A stretch of 64,000 nt of DNA from Bacillus sp. 7884-1 (GCF_002272245.1 NZ_NPDD01000056.1:26252-90251); one strand, 5' to 3'; positions 36,845 to 44,791 are shown, counted from the stretch's first letter. Notes: generated from the sequence alone by a model not told the origin. Translations and numbers: made by a program.

Positions 36845-37234
36845 TTGATACAACGCTTTATTGAACTAGGCGAGGGTTATTCGGATATATATGAGTTACT
36901 TGAACTAGCAAAGGCTAATCAACGCCGGCTTCTTCATATGATGGCATTTCATACAGAAAAGAATGAAAAGCAAGTGACATCTCTAGCAGTCGTTTTGCAG
37001 CTCACAGATCCTGGAAAATTCCAAGCACTTTATATTTGCCGTGAAGGTATCCCTAATCCAAACTTTACTCCAAATAAAAGATATGATTTATTTCAGCAGA
37101 CTGCAGAGGAACTTGGAAAGATAATTATTCAGCTTTCCGTTAAACCCTCAACAATATTTCATGAGAAAGACTTGTACTATCAACATTTAATTGCAATATT
37201 AAGATTAAATCATTATATAAAGCCTCTTCATTAA
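36845..37234 (+). CDS. Conserved Bacillaceae protein, possibly DUF7147
   Basis: 129-aa soluble protein beginning MIQRFIELGEGYSDIYELLE. It includes FQALYICREGIPNPN and ends ILRLNHYIKPLH. I believe this is the family now called DUF7147, sometimes misannotated as methylthioribose kinase; it has no kinase motifs and is far too short for one. Function unknown. The coding sequence follows AAAGGAGAGTTTTCTTTG. It is convergent with ylbG across a shared hairpin. Confidence 0.72.
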   Translation: MIQRFIELGEGYSDIYELLELAKANQRRLLHMMAFHTEKNEKQVTSLAVVLQLTDPGKFQALYICREGIPNPNFTPNKRYDLFQQTAEELGKIIIQLSVKPSTIFHEKDLYYQHLIAILRLNHYIKPLH

Positions 37235-37237
37235 AAA

Positions 37238-37268
37238 AAAGCGGAAGCGCCATAGGGCCTTCCGCTTT
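37238..37268. terminator. Bidirectional terminator before ylbG
   Basis: AAAGCGGAAG / CTTCCGCTTT, 10-bp stem, 11-nt loop, with A- and T-rich flanks on both sides. The sequence gcggaagcgcc resembles the edges of the dispersed element seen elsewhere in the window. Confidence 0.8.
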
Positions 37269-37272
37269 CTTC

Positions 37273-37548
37273 TTATATTCCCATTTTATAATCATACTCT
37301 TTTGCTTTATCTGGTGCTGCATTTTCAAATTCCATCTTTAAGAAAGGCTTATATGACGGTTCCACTTTCTTAACAAATGAAAAGGAATTTATTTTTTCCA
37401 TAATCACTTCAAGTTCATCTTGATTACAATAAAGTACAACATATTTTAATTTTTTTGAAACGTAATGAACATTCCCAAAACGTCTTAACATCTTTGCTTG
37501 CTTTAAGGAATAAAGCCAAATAACCAATCCTTGCCTTTGAACGAACAT
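37273..37548 (-). CDS. ylbG: YlbG, UPF0298-family protein
   Basis: 91-aa protein starting [20 protein letters not shown] and ending [12 protein letters not shown], matching the UPF0298 family of Firmicutes. It contains a ferredoxin-like arrangement [14 protein letters not shown] ... [15 protein letters not shown]. Function unknown. The ATG at 37548 follows GAAGGGG; an in-frame ATG at 37566 is unlikely. In B. subtilis it is likewise next to csfG and rsmD. Confidence 0.9.
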   Translation of the reverse strand: MFVQRQGLVIWLYSLKQAKMLRRFGNVHYVSKKLKYVVLYCNQDELEVIMEKINSFSFVKKVEPSYKPFLKMEFENAAPDKAKEYDYKMGI

Positions 37549-37676
37549 ACTTATTTTCCCCTTCAATAAACCATCATTTTAATAAGTCTAGCATATTAAA
37601 ACACTCTTTTTCAATTCAAACTTTACTGATGATTCGGTAATTTTACCCAAAACACCTAAGGATAATGGTGATTCAT

Positions 37677-37997
37677 ATGGATTTAGAGCCAATCTGGCAG
37701 TTATTTATAAAGAAACTCTCATCGAACAAGTGTATTACAAATGTACATTGGAAAAAAATAACTGGAATTCCGTTTTTATATATTATCATAACACCCAATT
37801 TTCCACAGCGGACTCTTGAGGAATTCATTAACAAGTGTTCCGTTGTCGCAATGAAGGGTCACCGATTGCACAGTGAAACAATTTTCGTGCGTCAGGATGG
37901 CATGCTTTTGGTTTATCGACACCGGTTTTATGTACCTCAAGAAAAAATGTTTTGCTGCGGGAACCTATGTGTTGATTGTACACGGTTAAATGGATAA
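37677..37997 (+). CDS. Uncharacterised small protein with C-terminal CCG-x2-C-x2-C motif
   Basis: 106-aa protein I do not recognise. It starts MDLEPIWQLFIKKLSS behind GGTGATTC (an ATG at 37665 would add MVIH). The striking feature is the C-terminal MFCCGNLCVDCTRL: four cysteines within ten residues, a plausible zinc or iron-sulphur site. No membrane segment beyond a moderately hydrophobic strand (IPFLYIIITP) is seen. It lies between divergent ylbG and convergent ylbF; YlbF also has a C-terminal cysteine cluster. Confidence 0.65.
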   Translation: MDLEPIWQLFIKKLSSNKCITNVHWKKITGIPFLYIIITPNFPQRTLEEFINKCSVVAMKGHRLHSETIFVRQDGMLLVYRHRFYVPQEKMFCCGNLCVDCTRLNG

Positions 37998-38030
37998 GAA
38001 AAAATCGGCTTAATATTTCATTAAGCCGAT
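37998..38030 (-). terminator. Intrinsic terminator after ylbF
   Basis: ATCGGCTTAA / TTAAGCCGAT, 10-bp stem, 7-nt loop, followed on the minus strand by TTTTTT. It can also serve the convergent gene at 37677-37997. Confidence 0.85.
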
Positions 38031-38034
38031 AACT

Positions 38035-38478
38035 TTAAGCAGAGCACCCACAGCTTCCACCGCCACCACAGCCTGAGCCGTGAGAACCTGTATCAAAAAA
38101 TGGATTTCCTGAAGGAACTTTTATATGTTGGGAAACTGCACCGCCGACAAACATACTAATTTCATCCAGTAGACTTTGCAGGTCATTTTCCGCTAATTTA
38201 AATTCAGCCACATGTGAATCTAAGTCCATATCCCGTTTATATTCACGAATTTGACTCATTATCCTCTTATAATCCGGATGGTATTTGCCAAACCGCTGCA
38301 CCTCTTCATAAAGCTCCTTAAGGTTTACAAAACGGTTAATCTTCTCTTGCGTTTCCTTATTCGTCTGCATCTTATATAGGCAAATGTGATATTGTTCTAC
38401 AATATCAGATTCTAAAACCATTTGTGCTAATTCCTCAGCATATTCTAATAGTTCTACTCTTTCTGATGTAGCAAGCAT
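38035..38478 (-). CDS. ylbF: YlbF, Y-complex subunit (RNase Y regulator)
   Basis: 147-aa helical protein of the YlbF/YmcA family. QRFGKYHPDYKRIMSQIREY and AVSQHIKVPSGNPFF are typical. In B. subtilis YlbF, YmcA and YaaT form an iron-sulphur-containing complex that modulates RNase Y and is needed for competence, biofilm and sporulation. The C-terminal GSGCGGGGSCGC holds the cysteines that bind the cluster. The ATG at 38478 follows GGAGGTGGGCGTAC; an in-frame start at 38508 is rejected. Confidence 0.93.
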   Translation of the reverse strand: MLATSERVELLEYAEELAQMVLESDIVEQYHICLYKMQTNKETQEKINRFVNLKELYEEVQRFGKYHPDYKRIMSQIREYKRDMDLDSHVAEFKLAENDLQSLLDEISMFVGGAVSQHIKVPSGNPFFDTGSHGSGCGGGGSCGCSA

Positions 38479-38536
38479 GTACGCCCACCTCCATTCACAT
38501 TTTAACATGAATGTAAGCTGAAAGTGAAATAAACTA

Positions 38537-38923
38537 TTACTTAGGGATATTTACCAAGAACTCACTCGTTAATCCATACGATTTGTTATGTAAATCTACA
38601 ACCTCCAGTTTAACCTCATGTTGCCCAGGAGGAAGACCTTTAATGATAAAGGCTGCTGCGTTTACTTCCTTCGTTCTTTTCCCATCTACCCAAATTACCA
38701 TCTTACCTACCTTCTGACCCTTATGATCTGATTGCCTAAAACTAATTCCAGATAAAATACACTCAACTAATACATCTTTGCCATTTGTTTTGGATTGAAC
38801 AAAAAACGTGGGGGTCTTGTCCGAATCTGCACTGAATACCTGTGAAACATTTGAAGCTTGAAAACCAGAAAGGATACTAACTAAGAATATAGAAAGAATG
38901 GTCAATTTTATGCACTTTTTCAA
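38537..38923 (-). CDS. Uncharacterised secreted protein
   Basis: 128-aa protein with a signal peptide: KKCIKLTILSIFLVSILSGF, then a likely cleavage near residues 25-33. The mature part is short and beta-rich; the segment AAFIIKGLPPGQHEVKLEVV resembles a small Ig-like or Y_Y_Y-type fold. No catalytic motif or family is recognised. The start is taken as the TTG at 38923, 8 nt after GGAG; an ATG at 38929 and a GTG at 38932 are in frame. It stands between ylbE and ylbF, where B. subtilis has no gene. Confidence 0.65.
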   Translation of the reverse strand: MKKCIKLTILSIFLVSILSGFQASNVSQVFSADSDKTPTFFVQSKTNGKDVLVECILSGISFRQSDHKGQKVGKMVIWVDGKRTKEVNAAAFIIKGLPPGQHEVKLEVVDLHNKSYGLTSEFLVNIPK

Positions 38924-38990
38924 TTCCATCACTCCTTTTACCTGTATTGTTTGCCTCGTTTATTTATTTTACTCTTTACTCATGTTTCAA

Positions 38991-39018
38991 CGAAAAAGGA
39001 CCACTAACTAAGTGGTCC
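38991..39018 (-). terminator. Intrinsic terminator after ylbE
   Basis: GGACCACT / AGTGGTCC, 8-bp stem, 5-nt loop, followed on the minus strand by TTTTTCG. Confidence 0.8.
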
Positions 39019-39022
39019 CTCA

Positions 39023-39262
39023 TCAATCTTGATTTTTCATAGATTGAAGCATATAAAACATCATGGATGCCATTTGTACATTATTTGTAAATTTCTCAAC
39101 CTTGTGTGGAATGGTTTTTTTATAGTAATTAAGTGACTCAATTTCTAAAGTCTGCAAATCATAGGGGTTCCTAGATAGCTTTCGATACCACAGCGGCTGT
39201 TCTCGTATAAATTTTTTTAATTCTTTTTGGCGATTTAAATATTCGAATACATCTCTTCTCAT
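39023..39262 (-). CDS. ylbE: YlbE-like protein
   Basis: 79-aa protein starting MRRDVFEYLNRQKELKKFIR, with QPLWYRKLSRNPYDL and a C-terminal MASMMFYMLQSM helix. It matches the YlbE family confined to Bacillaceae; its function is unknown. It follows ylbD by 17 nt and the pair ends in a terminator. Confidence 0.88.
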   Translation of the reverse strand: MRRDVFEYLNRQKELKKFIREQPLWYRKLSRNPYDLQTLEIESLNYYKKTIPHKVEKFTNNVQMASMMFYMLQSMKNQD

Positions 39263-39279
39263 AGAAATTTTCCCCTCTG

Positions 39280-39675
39280 TTAGTCTTTACGAAATGAAAA
39301 AGGATGTTTTGGTTCAACTTTTAATGGGGTCTGTTTAGGTTGACTCCCCTGAAATTGGGAAATTACGCCTTGAATAGCCCCCAGCGCTTGACTTAAGTTA
39401 TTTACATAATGCTGAATTTGATTCGGATCCATTTTTTGTACGGTACCTAAGATTGTAGATATCCAGTCATTTTTTTTATCCTCTTCCTTTTCAGCACTAG
39501 GACTAGTTTTAACCCCTATTGTCTCCCAACGATTATCTTCTTCTCCAAGTAGATACCAATCTTCATATAACTCCTGCCAAGTTGAATTTCCATTCCGTAC
39601 TTCCTTAATTAACGCCGGGTTATTTTTCACAAATTCTTTAAATTTAATCACGGAAGGATGTAATTCTTTTTGCAT
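39280..39675 (-). CDS. ylbD: YlbD, putative spore coat protein
   Basis: 131-aa hydrophilic protein of the YlbD family, annotated as a spore coat component in Bacillus. The N-terminal LHPSVIKFKEFVKNNPALIK and NSTWQELYEDWYLLGEED are characteristic. The C-terminus is glutamine- and proline-rich. It is transcribed with ylbE. Expression late in the mother cell would be expected, but I did not identify a promoter. Confidence 0.85.
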   Translation of the reverse strand: MQKELHPSVIKFKEFVKNNPALIKEVRNGNSTWQELYEDWYLLGEEDNRWETIGVKTSPSAEKEEDKKNDWISTILGTVQKMDPNQIQHYVNNLSQALGAIQGVISQFQGSQPKQTPLKVEPKHPFSFRKD

Positions 39676-39817
39676 AATACTTCACCCCTGCCCAAATCCA
39701 ATGTGCCTATTATACGATATGTGTTAAATTAAAAATTGTGAAAAAACTACTTGCTGTAAAAATAATATTTATAATGGTAAGATGACTTCAGAATGAGTAA
39801 CGAGAGAGGGAGAAAAC

Positions 39818-40306
39818 ATGAAAGACGCACTACATCAATTATTAAACAATTGTATTGAAAATGGATCTAAAGAAGAATTACATGCACTAGCCTATTTATT
39901 AGAAGGATTTCAAAAGAAAATCGATAAAAAGTATTCACAATATATTGATGGGCTGCTCCATATGGAGAGAAAAATAGATAAGGAAAAGAAAACATGTGAA
40001 ATCACGGTTCCATTAAATGCGGTTTGGAATAATTCATTAGATATGGTTCATGGAGGAGTCACGGCCACTTTACTTGATACTGTCATGGGGACTGTAATAA
40101 ATGCCATCCTTCCAGAAGGTTTTGGAGCAGTAACAAATCAACTGAATATCCATTATATTGCTCCTGGAATCGGCGATTCCCTACATTGTAAAGCTGAAAT
40201 TATTCATCACGGAAGCAAGACAGTTGTCATTTCAGGAGAAGCATTCCGCTCGGATGGGAAAAAAATAGCACATGCAACCGGAACATTTTTTATTATTCAA
40301 AAATAG
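39818..40306 (+). CDS. PaaI-type hot-dog thioesterase
   Basis: 162-aa hot-dog-fold protein. NSLDMVHGGVTATLLDTVMG carries the HGG-x3-LxD active-site signature of the PaaI/4HBT family, and TNQLNIHYIAPG is the conserved central strand. The first ~45 residues form an extra helical part. It probably hydrolyses an acyl-CoA, substrate unknown. The start follows GAGAGAGGGAG. The gene at 40330 begins 23 nt after the stop and may be co-transcribed. Neither is present here in B. subtilis. Confidence 0.85.
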   Translation: MKDALHQLLNNCIENGSKEELHALAYLLEGFQKKIDKKYSQYIDGLLHMERKIDKEKKTCEITVPLNAVWNNSLDMVHGGVTATLLDTVMGTVINAILPEGFGAVTNQLNIHYIAPGIGDSLHCKAEIIHHGSKTVVISGEAFRSDGKKIAHATGTFFIIQK

Positions 40307-40329
40307 GGTAAATGAGGAGAAAGAACAAT

Positions 40330-40716
40330 ATGGTTACTGCGGTTGTCATTCCCATACTTTGCCTTTACTTCTATTGGATTACTAGAAAAGAAATGAAACT
40401 AAATGATAGTAAGTGGCTAGCATCCGCTGTAGTAGCAAAAGAAGCGGTTCTGACCGGTGAAATTAAAAGTATTAACCAAGAAAAACAACGTTTTTATTAT
40501 CATCGGTACATACTTATTTATGAACTTACACTCCAAACCGAAACAAAATTAATAAAAGCAAAAAAAATAATCCCAATCAGAAATAATATTGAAATTGAAA
40601 TTGATACCTTTTCGGTTGGTGATGTAATAAGAATATATGGCAGCTGGGAAAGAAATCATTTTCATTTTAACGAATACCAACTGGTACATATAGATAAAAA
40701 GGAAAAAGGTGACTAA
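40330..40716 (+). CDS. Uncharacterised membrane-anchored protein
   Basis: 128-aa protein not recognised. One hydrophobic N-terminal segment (VTAVVIPILCLYFYWI, residues 2-17) is followed by a soluble domain rich in alternating hydrophobic residues (VLTGEIKSINQEKQRFYYHR, GDVIRIYGSWER), suggesting an OB- or beta-barrel-like fold. The ATG at 40330 is taken, 10 nt after GAGGAG; an ATG at 40312 would add MRRKNN. It ends within a perfect palindromic terminator. Confidence 0.65.
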   Translation: MVTAVVIPILCLYFYWITRKEMKLNDSKWLASAVVAKEAVLTGEIKSINQEKQRFYYHRYILIYELTLQTETKLIKAKKIIPIRNNIEIEIDTFSVGDVIRIYGSWERNHFHFNEYQLVHIDKKEKGD

Positions 40717-40729
40717 TTAGTCACCTTTT
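40704..40729. terminator. Perfect palindromic bidirectional terminator
   Basis: AAAAGGTGACTAA / TTAGTCACCTTTT forms a 26-bp perfect palindrome that includes the stop codon of the plus-strand gene. It lies just beyond the convergent ylbC stop. Confidence 0.8.
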
Positions 40730-40738
40730 ACTTTTTAT

Positions 40739-41812
40739 CTAATCCTCTGATTTTTGAATAAAGTTTTGTGTATAATATTTTTGATATACTCCAACACCTA
40801 GATGAGTGAAATCATCATTCAATAATGACTCCCGGTGACCTTTACTATTTAACCAGCCCTCAGCCACTGCAGGGCCATCTGTGTAATTAGCAGCAATATT
40901 CTCGCCAGCAGACTTATAGGGAACACTTGCAGCCTCTAGTCTATCGGAAAGACTGCCAAACTTCTTAGAGGTATGGGAGAAGTCATCGTTGTCTGACATA
41001 TCCTTACTATGACCATAGGCTACTGCTGAAGTCTCCTCATCCCATTTTAAACTGTTTACATTATGCCTTATCCGCATTACATTGGTAATATCAAGTATTT
41101 CTTTTTCTGTTCCTTCCTCAATGACTCTCCACATCTCATCACTAGGCTCAAGCGCTTCAATTAATTCACCGCTATAGACTAGTTCATAGGGCCGCTGTTT
41201 AATTAAGGTTTCATCGTTCAAAAAGCGTACACTTGAAAGGCTGCCAGTAAATTGGTCTATATATAATTGGACGTAAATATCTCCCAATTTTATTAATGGT
41301 CGAATATTCAAATCAGTATCATTCAATTCAAAACGATATGAATTCCCCTTAAACTCAATATCTATATTTGTATCAACAGACTGCGTATTAAAAATTTCTT
41401 CAATTGGCTGTCCAATTTTAAAAGGCGAAACATCCAAATTATCACCTATTGCATATACCGTTACCACTTTGTTATTCAACACACCAACTTGTACATAACG
41501 GGAGTAGTCAGTATTATAAATATACCATTGATAACCATATAAAGATTCATCGATTCTTTGTGGTTCACCTAGGATTCCTTTTATATAGGTGAGTTCTTGA
41601 CCAATTAGTAAGCCCAAACCACTGTTTGGACGTTCACTAGAAGTTTTCTCCTGAATATCTTTTCCCTGATTTTGATATAATGATTTATTCATTTCTAACG
41701 AATGTTCATCAGTGATTAAAACTTCATTATCTCCATTTTCATTAATACTTACATAAAAACCAATTGTCACGAAAATAGACGCCAGGATGAGGATTCTGAA
41801 GAGAGTACGCAG
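40739..41812 (-). CDS. ylbC: YlbC, secreted CAP/SCP-domain protein
   Basis: Protein of about 357 aa. An N-terminal CAP-associated domain (about 60-215, GQELTYIKGILGEPQRIDES) precedes a CAP domain (about 235-340) with YGHSKDMSDNDDFSH, GENIA and HRESLLNDDFTHLGVGV. No ATG, GTG or TTG gives a complete signal peptide: the first GTG (41770) would start inside the hydrophobic segment. A CTG at 41812, 7 nt after GAGGGTG, yields LRTLFRILILASIFVTIGFY, a convincing signal sequence. I therefore infer a rare CTG start. The function of YlbC is unknown. Confidence 0.82.
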   Translation of the reverse strand: MRTLFRILILASIFVTIGFYVSINENGDNEVLITDEHSLEMNKSLYQNQGKDIQEKTSSERPNSGLGLLIGQELTYIKGILGEPQRIDESLYGYQWYIYNTDYSRYVQVGVLNNKVVTVYAIGDNLDVSPFKIGQPIEEIFNTQSVDTNIDIEFKGNSYRFELNDTDLNIRPLIKLGDIYVQLYIDQFTGSLSSVRFLNDETLIKQRPYELVYSGELIEALEPSDEMWRVIEEGTEKEILDITNVMRIRHNVNSLKWDEETSAVAYGHSKDMSDNDDFSHTSKKFGSLSDRLEAASVPYKSAGENIAANYTDGPAVAEGWLNSKGHRESLLNDDFTHLGVGVYQKYYTQNFIQKSED

Positions 41813-41931
41813 TTGTATTCACCCTCTCTATTACATTTCATTCATAATATGCTTTATTTTAATAATTATATCACCATTATCATTGTAAGTAATAGAGAAT
41901 ATTAAACCTGTCAGAAAAATAAAATTTATAT

Positions 41932-41965
41932 AAAAAAACAGATACACCATTTAGATGTATCTGTT
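41932..41965 (-). terminator. Intrinsic terminator after ylbB
   Basis: AACAGATACA / TGTATCTGTT, 10-bp stem, 9-nt loop, followed on the minus strand by a T-run. Confidence 0.82.
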
Positions 41966-41972
41966 CTTTCTA

Positions 41973-42407
41973 TTAGTGTTGTACCCCATTATAATTTTGC
42001 TCTGAGATTTCTGTAAGTGCTTCTTTCGCTTGATCATCAGTTAATTTTCTAATTGCAAAATCTCCCAGAGAAACAATACCAATTAATTTATCCCCTTCGA
42101 CAACAGGCAGCCGGCGTATTTGGTGCTCAGCCATTAAATTCGCTGCTTCCTTGCTTGTAGCGTCTGCAGATATTGTTACAAGTTTACTACTCATAATATC
42201 TTCGACTTTTGTTGAACCTGGGTGTTTTTCAGCCACGCCTCTTACTACGATATCGCGGTCAGTAATCATACCAACAAGCTTATCCTGGTCAACAATGGGG
42301 ATAGCTCCAACATTTAATTCTTTCATCTTGACTGCTACTTCAAAAACATTATCCAACAAAGTACAACACTCTACATCACCTGTCATAATATCACGTATCT
42401 TTTCCAA
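41973..42407 (-). CDS. ylbB: YlbB, tandem CBS-domain protein
   Basis: 144-aa protein of two CBS motifs forming one Bateman module: IRDIMTGDVECC ... KLVGMITDRDIVVRGVAE and VEDIMSSKLVTISADATSKE ... KLIGIVSLGDFAIRK. Such stand-alone modules bind adenine nucleotides; the partner is unknown. A TTG start at 42407 follows GGGGGC by 6 nt. It is divergent from ylbA. Confidence 0.9.
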   Translation of the reverse strand: MEKIRDIMTGDVECCTLLDNVFEVAVKMKELNVGAIPIVDQDKLVGMITDRDIVVRGVAEKHPGSTKVEDIMSSKLVTISADATSKEAANLMAEHQIRRLPVVEGDKLIGIVSLGDFAIRKLTDDQAKEALTEISEQNYNGVQH

Positions 42408-42573
42408 TTCTACGCCCCCAGTTTTACATAGTTTTTCTTTAACATTTTCTTATGTTTACCAAAAAGGAAAGATATATTCGATGATGTTTACATTGCAAGT
42501 TCAAACATTTTCAACTATTATTAAATTGAATTAATTTGCTTAAGTTAGGCATTGTTTCTAGGAGGGACTATTT

Positions 42574-42933
42574 ATGAAATTCGAAAATACTGGCTATGAA
42601 AAGATGAAAGCTGATTTAAACCGTTTAGATGATGTAATGCTTGAGTACGGTTTAGTTCGAGAAGGTCAGTGGGATTACGACCGTGTTACATATGACCGAA
42701 AGTTTGAGTTAAAAGAAGGAACATTTTACTTACGAGTACAAGGCCATGCTGTAGAAGGAAATGTTGATTCTAATAAGGCAGTTATCGAGTTAATGACTCC
42801 ATTGTTAGGAAAACATTATTATCCTCATGGAGTAGAATATGGTGAAGGGGAAAACTTCCCAACATCACTAGTAAATCAATGCAAGAAAATTCTTGAGGGT
42901 ATCAAAACAGAAGTTGATAAATTTGCTTTATAA
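42574..42933 (+). CDS. ylbA: YlbA, YugN-like family protein
   Basis: 119-aa YugN-like protein beginning MKFENTGYEKMKADLNRLDD. YDRKFELKEGTFYLRVQGHA and the GKHYYPHGVEYGEGENFP segment are typical. The family is restricted to Bacillales and has no assigned function. GGAGG precedes the ATG. Divergent from ylbB; a strong terminator follows. Confidence 0.83.
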   Translation: MKFENTGYEKMKADLNRLDDVMLEYGLVREGQWDYDRVTYDRKFELKEGTFYLRVQGHAVEGNVDSNKAVIELMTPLLGKHYYPHGVEYGEGENFPTSLVNQCKKILEGIKTEVDKFAL

Positions 42934-42935
42934 GC

Positions 42936-42967
42936 AAAAAGACGCATGAATCTTCATGCGTCTTTTT
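42936..42967. terminator. Bidirectional terminator after ylbA
   Basis: AAAAAGACGCATGAA / TTCATGCGTCTTTTT, 15-bp stem with a 2-nt gap (a 4-nt loop if the last pair opens) and T-runs on both sides. Confidence 0.88.
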
Positions 42968-42971
42968 TTAT

Positions 42972-44150
42972 TTAAAAGAAATCATAAAAATATGGCTTAG
43001 TTATAGGAAATAATACTTCTAATGCAGCAATTTCTGTTTCATGACCTTGGATGTAACCTAGATCAAATAATTCAGCAGGCCGTTTGTAACCAAATAGTAA
43101 CGCGGTCAATGAATTAATATCTAATCTTACACCTCTTTTAGGAGGTTGAACACAATTACTTCCTTGCTTTTCTTTATAGACTTTTACTTCACCATCACTA
43201 AGGAGATAGGTGCCATTGTTCCAAGGCGCATATTTATCTTCAAGGTGCAGGAATACCTTATTCGTTATGTTATTAAAAGGATATTTATTTAGGCATTGCT
43301 CAGCATCGACAACTCGTGCCATAAAATACGGAGAAACCTCCATCTTAACTTTTGGTTGATGTAAGATAAATGGTAAAAGCTCATGGTTAGAAGTTAGAAT
43401 GCTGACGGTATCAACCATAGAGTCGTGCTGACAAATAAAATTCCACAATCCATGCCTCGCCTCTCTATTTAATGCAACAAACTCTTCAACTTCCATTTTC
43501 CGGTCTTTTACTACAAATAAGAGATACCCTATCGCTTCATCATTTTTATTGTAATAAACTGCAATCTGACCCTCACCATAAATATAATTCTTCCACCACG
43601 ATGTCTCACGAACAAGCATCCCCATATAATTATTACTATACTGAGCATAAACGGCTTCTATATCAGAATGATGGTTTTCTTTCGTAAACCGTTTAATGGA
43701 ACCAGGTTGAATTTCTAAAAACATAAGATCCCTTTTCTCAATAAGCAGTTTCTTATTTTCAGTAAATACTTCCCAGCCAAATTTTCGGTAAAAGCCAATA
43801 TCAAAGGGGTGTAAAAGTGAAACAATCTGCTCCTCTTGAACCATTCTTTCTAATGCTGTAATGATTAAATTTTTCACATACCCGTTTCTTCTATATTCAG
43901 GATATGTCGCTACCCCTGCGATTCCACCCATTTTCCATTGTTTATCCTTCATATTAATATGGTAAGGAATTATATGAAGCTTAGCTACAAGACTATTATC
44001 CTCCCAGGCTCCTATTACGGTATGTTGTTTTAACATTTCAAGTCTTTGTGCTACGCTGTCCTCTGGTACTTTGTATTGAAAAGCATACATTGATAGCTTA
44101 AGTGATTCTAAATAATCCTTTTCCTTTAATTCTCCGATTTCCAAATCCAT
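42972..44150 (-). CDS. Eis-type GNAT acetyltransferase
   Basis: About 392 aa, with the three-part architecture of Eis-like enzymes: an N-terminal GNAT domain (GGIAGVATYPEYRRNGYVKN, acetyl-CoA loop RRNGYV), a second GNAT-like domain in the middle and a C-terminal SCP2/sterol-carrier-like domain (FLHLEDKYAPWNNGTYLLSD). Mycobacterial Eis acetylates aminoglycosides and peptides; the substrate here is unknown. ATG at 44150 is used; a TTG at 44144 has better spacing to GGGAG. It lies between ylbA and the DUF420 gene and is absent here in B. subtilis. Confidence 0.83.
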   Translation of the reverse strand: MDLEIGELKEKDYLESLKLSMYAFQYKVPEDSVAQRLEMLKQHTVIGAWEDNSLVAKLHIIPYHINMKDKQWKMGGIAGVATYPEYRRNGYVKNLIITALERMVQEEQIVSLLHPFDIGFYRKFGWEVFTENKKLLIEKRDLMFLEIQPGSIKRFTKENHHSDIEAVYAQYSNNYMGMLVRETSWWKNYIYGEGQIAVYYNKNDEAIGYLLFVVKDRKMEVEEFVALNREARHGLWNFICQHDSMVDTVSILTSNHELLPFILHQPKVKMEVSPYFMARVVDAEQCLNKYPFNNITNKVFLHLEDKYAPWNNGTYLLSDGEVKVYKEKQGSNCVQPPKRGVRLDINSLTALLFGYKRPAELFDLGYIQGHETEIAALEVLFPITKPYFYDFF

Positions 44151-44201
44151 CACTCCCTTTATTAAAATATTTCTCTTAATAACCAGAAATTCCTTTTAAT
44201 A

Positions 44202-44230
44202 ATAGAAAAAGTGCCATTGCAGGCACTTTT
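44202..44230 (-). terminator. Intrinsic terminator after DUF420 gene
   Basis: AAAAGTGCC / GGCACTTTT, 9-bp stem, 6-nt loop, followed by TTC T-rich sequence on the minus strand. Confidence 0.8.
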
Positions 44231-44693
44231 ATATTCCTAATATTGCTTTTATCGTCGAGGTTGTCTCTCCTCCGGTGTAAAAAATATAAAGTAATAAGTA
44301 TACGGCAACACCTGTGATAGCTGTAAAAAACCAGATGACACTTGTAATCGGACCAAGCTTTCGGTGTTTGGTAAGGTTATTTTTATAACCTGTATAAAGT
44401 GTCACAATTCCAAAAACTGCTCCGGTAGTCGCTAAAAAGATATGAAAAATTAAAAAAATCGTGTAATAGATTTTTAGATTATCTGGACCGCCAAAGGCAG
44501 TATTTCCAATAAAAATCGTTCTTGATGCATAAATGATAAAGAAAATAAGTGCAAATATTGCAGCTGTAAACATGGTCTTTTTATGTGCCTCTATTTTCCT
44601 TTGTTTAATTTGCCACCAGCCAATTGCTACTGTAATAGCACTTAAAACGATAAAGCTGGTACTAATCGTTGGTAATATTGGTAGGGAATCCAT
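44229..44693 (-). CDS. DUF420 membrane protein (CtaM/YozB family)
   Basis: 154-aa polytopic protein with about four to five membrane spans and the DUF420 pattern INASFI-like start (LPTISTSFIVLSAITVAIG), histidines in KIEAHKKTMFTA and YTIFLIFHIFLA, and KHRKLGPITSVIWFFTAITG. S. aureus CtaM of this family is needed for heme-copper oxidase function. Its place right after ctaG supports a role in oxidase assembly. Confidence 0.85.
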   Translation of the reverse strand: MDSLPILPTISTSFIVLSAITVAIGWWQIKQRKIEAHKKTMFTAAIFALIFFIIYASRTIFIGNTAFGGPDNLKIYYTIFLIFHIFLATTGAVFGIVTLYTGYKNNLTKHRKLGPITSVIWFFTAITGVAVYLLLYIFYTGGETTSTIKAILGI

Positions 44694-44759
44694 GGAATTA
44701 GCCTCACTTTTTTATATTTTCTACAATAATTTTAGTTTAGTTATCCGTTTTTTTCAATA

Positions 44760-44791
44760 AAAAGAAAATCTCCCAGTCAATTGGGAGATTT
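44760..44791 (-). terminator. Intrinsic terminator after ctaG
   Basis: AAATCTCCCA / TGGGAGATTT, 10-bp stem, 6-nt loop, then TCTTTTT on the minus strand. Confidence 0.83.

Noticed and set aside
36578..36853. 91-codon minus-strand open frame rich in Arg/Lys between rsmD and the plus-strand gene at 36845
   Set aside because: It lies antisense to the csfG promoter, hairpins and terminator, and has no ribosome site or family resemblance.
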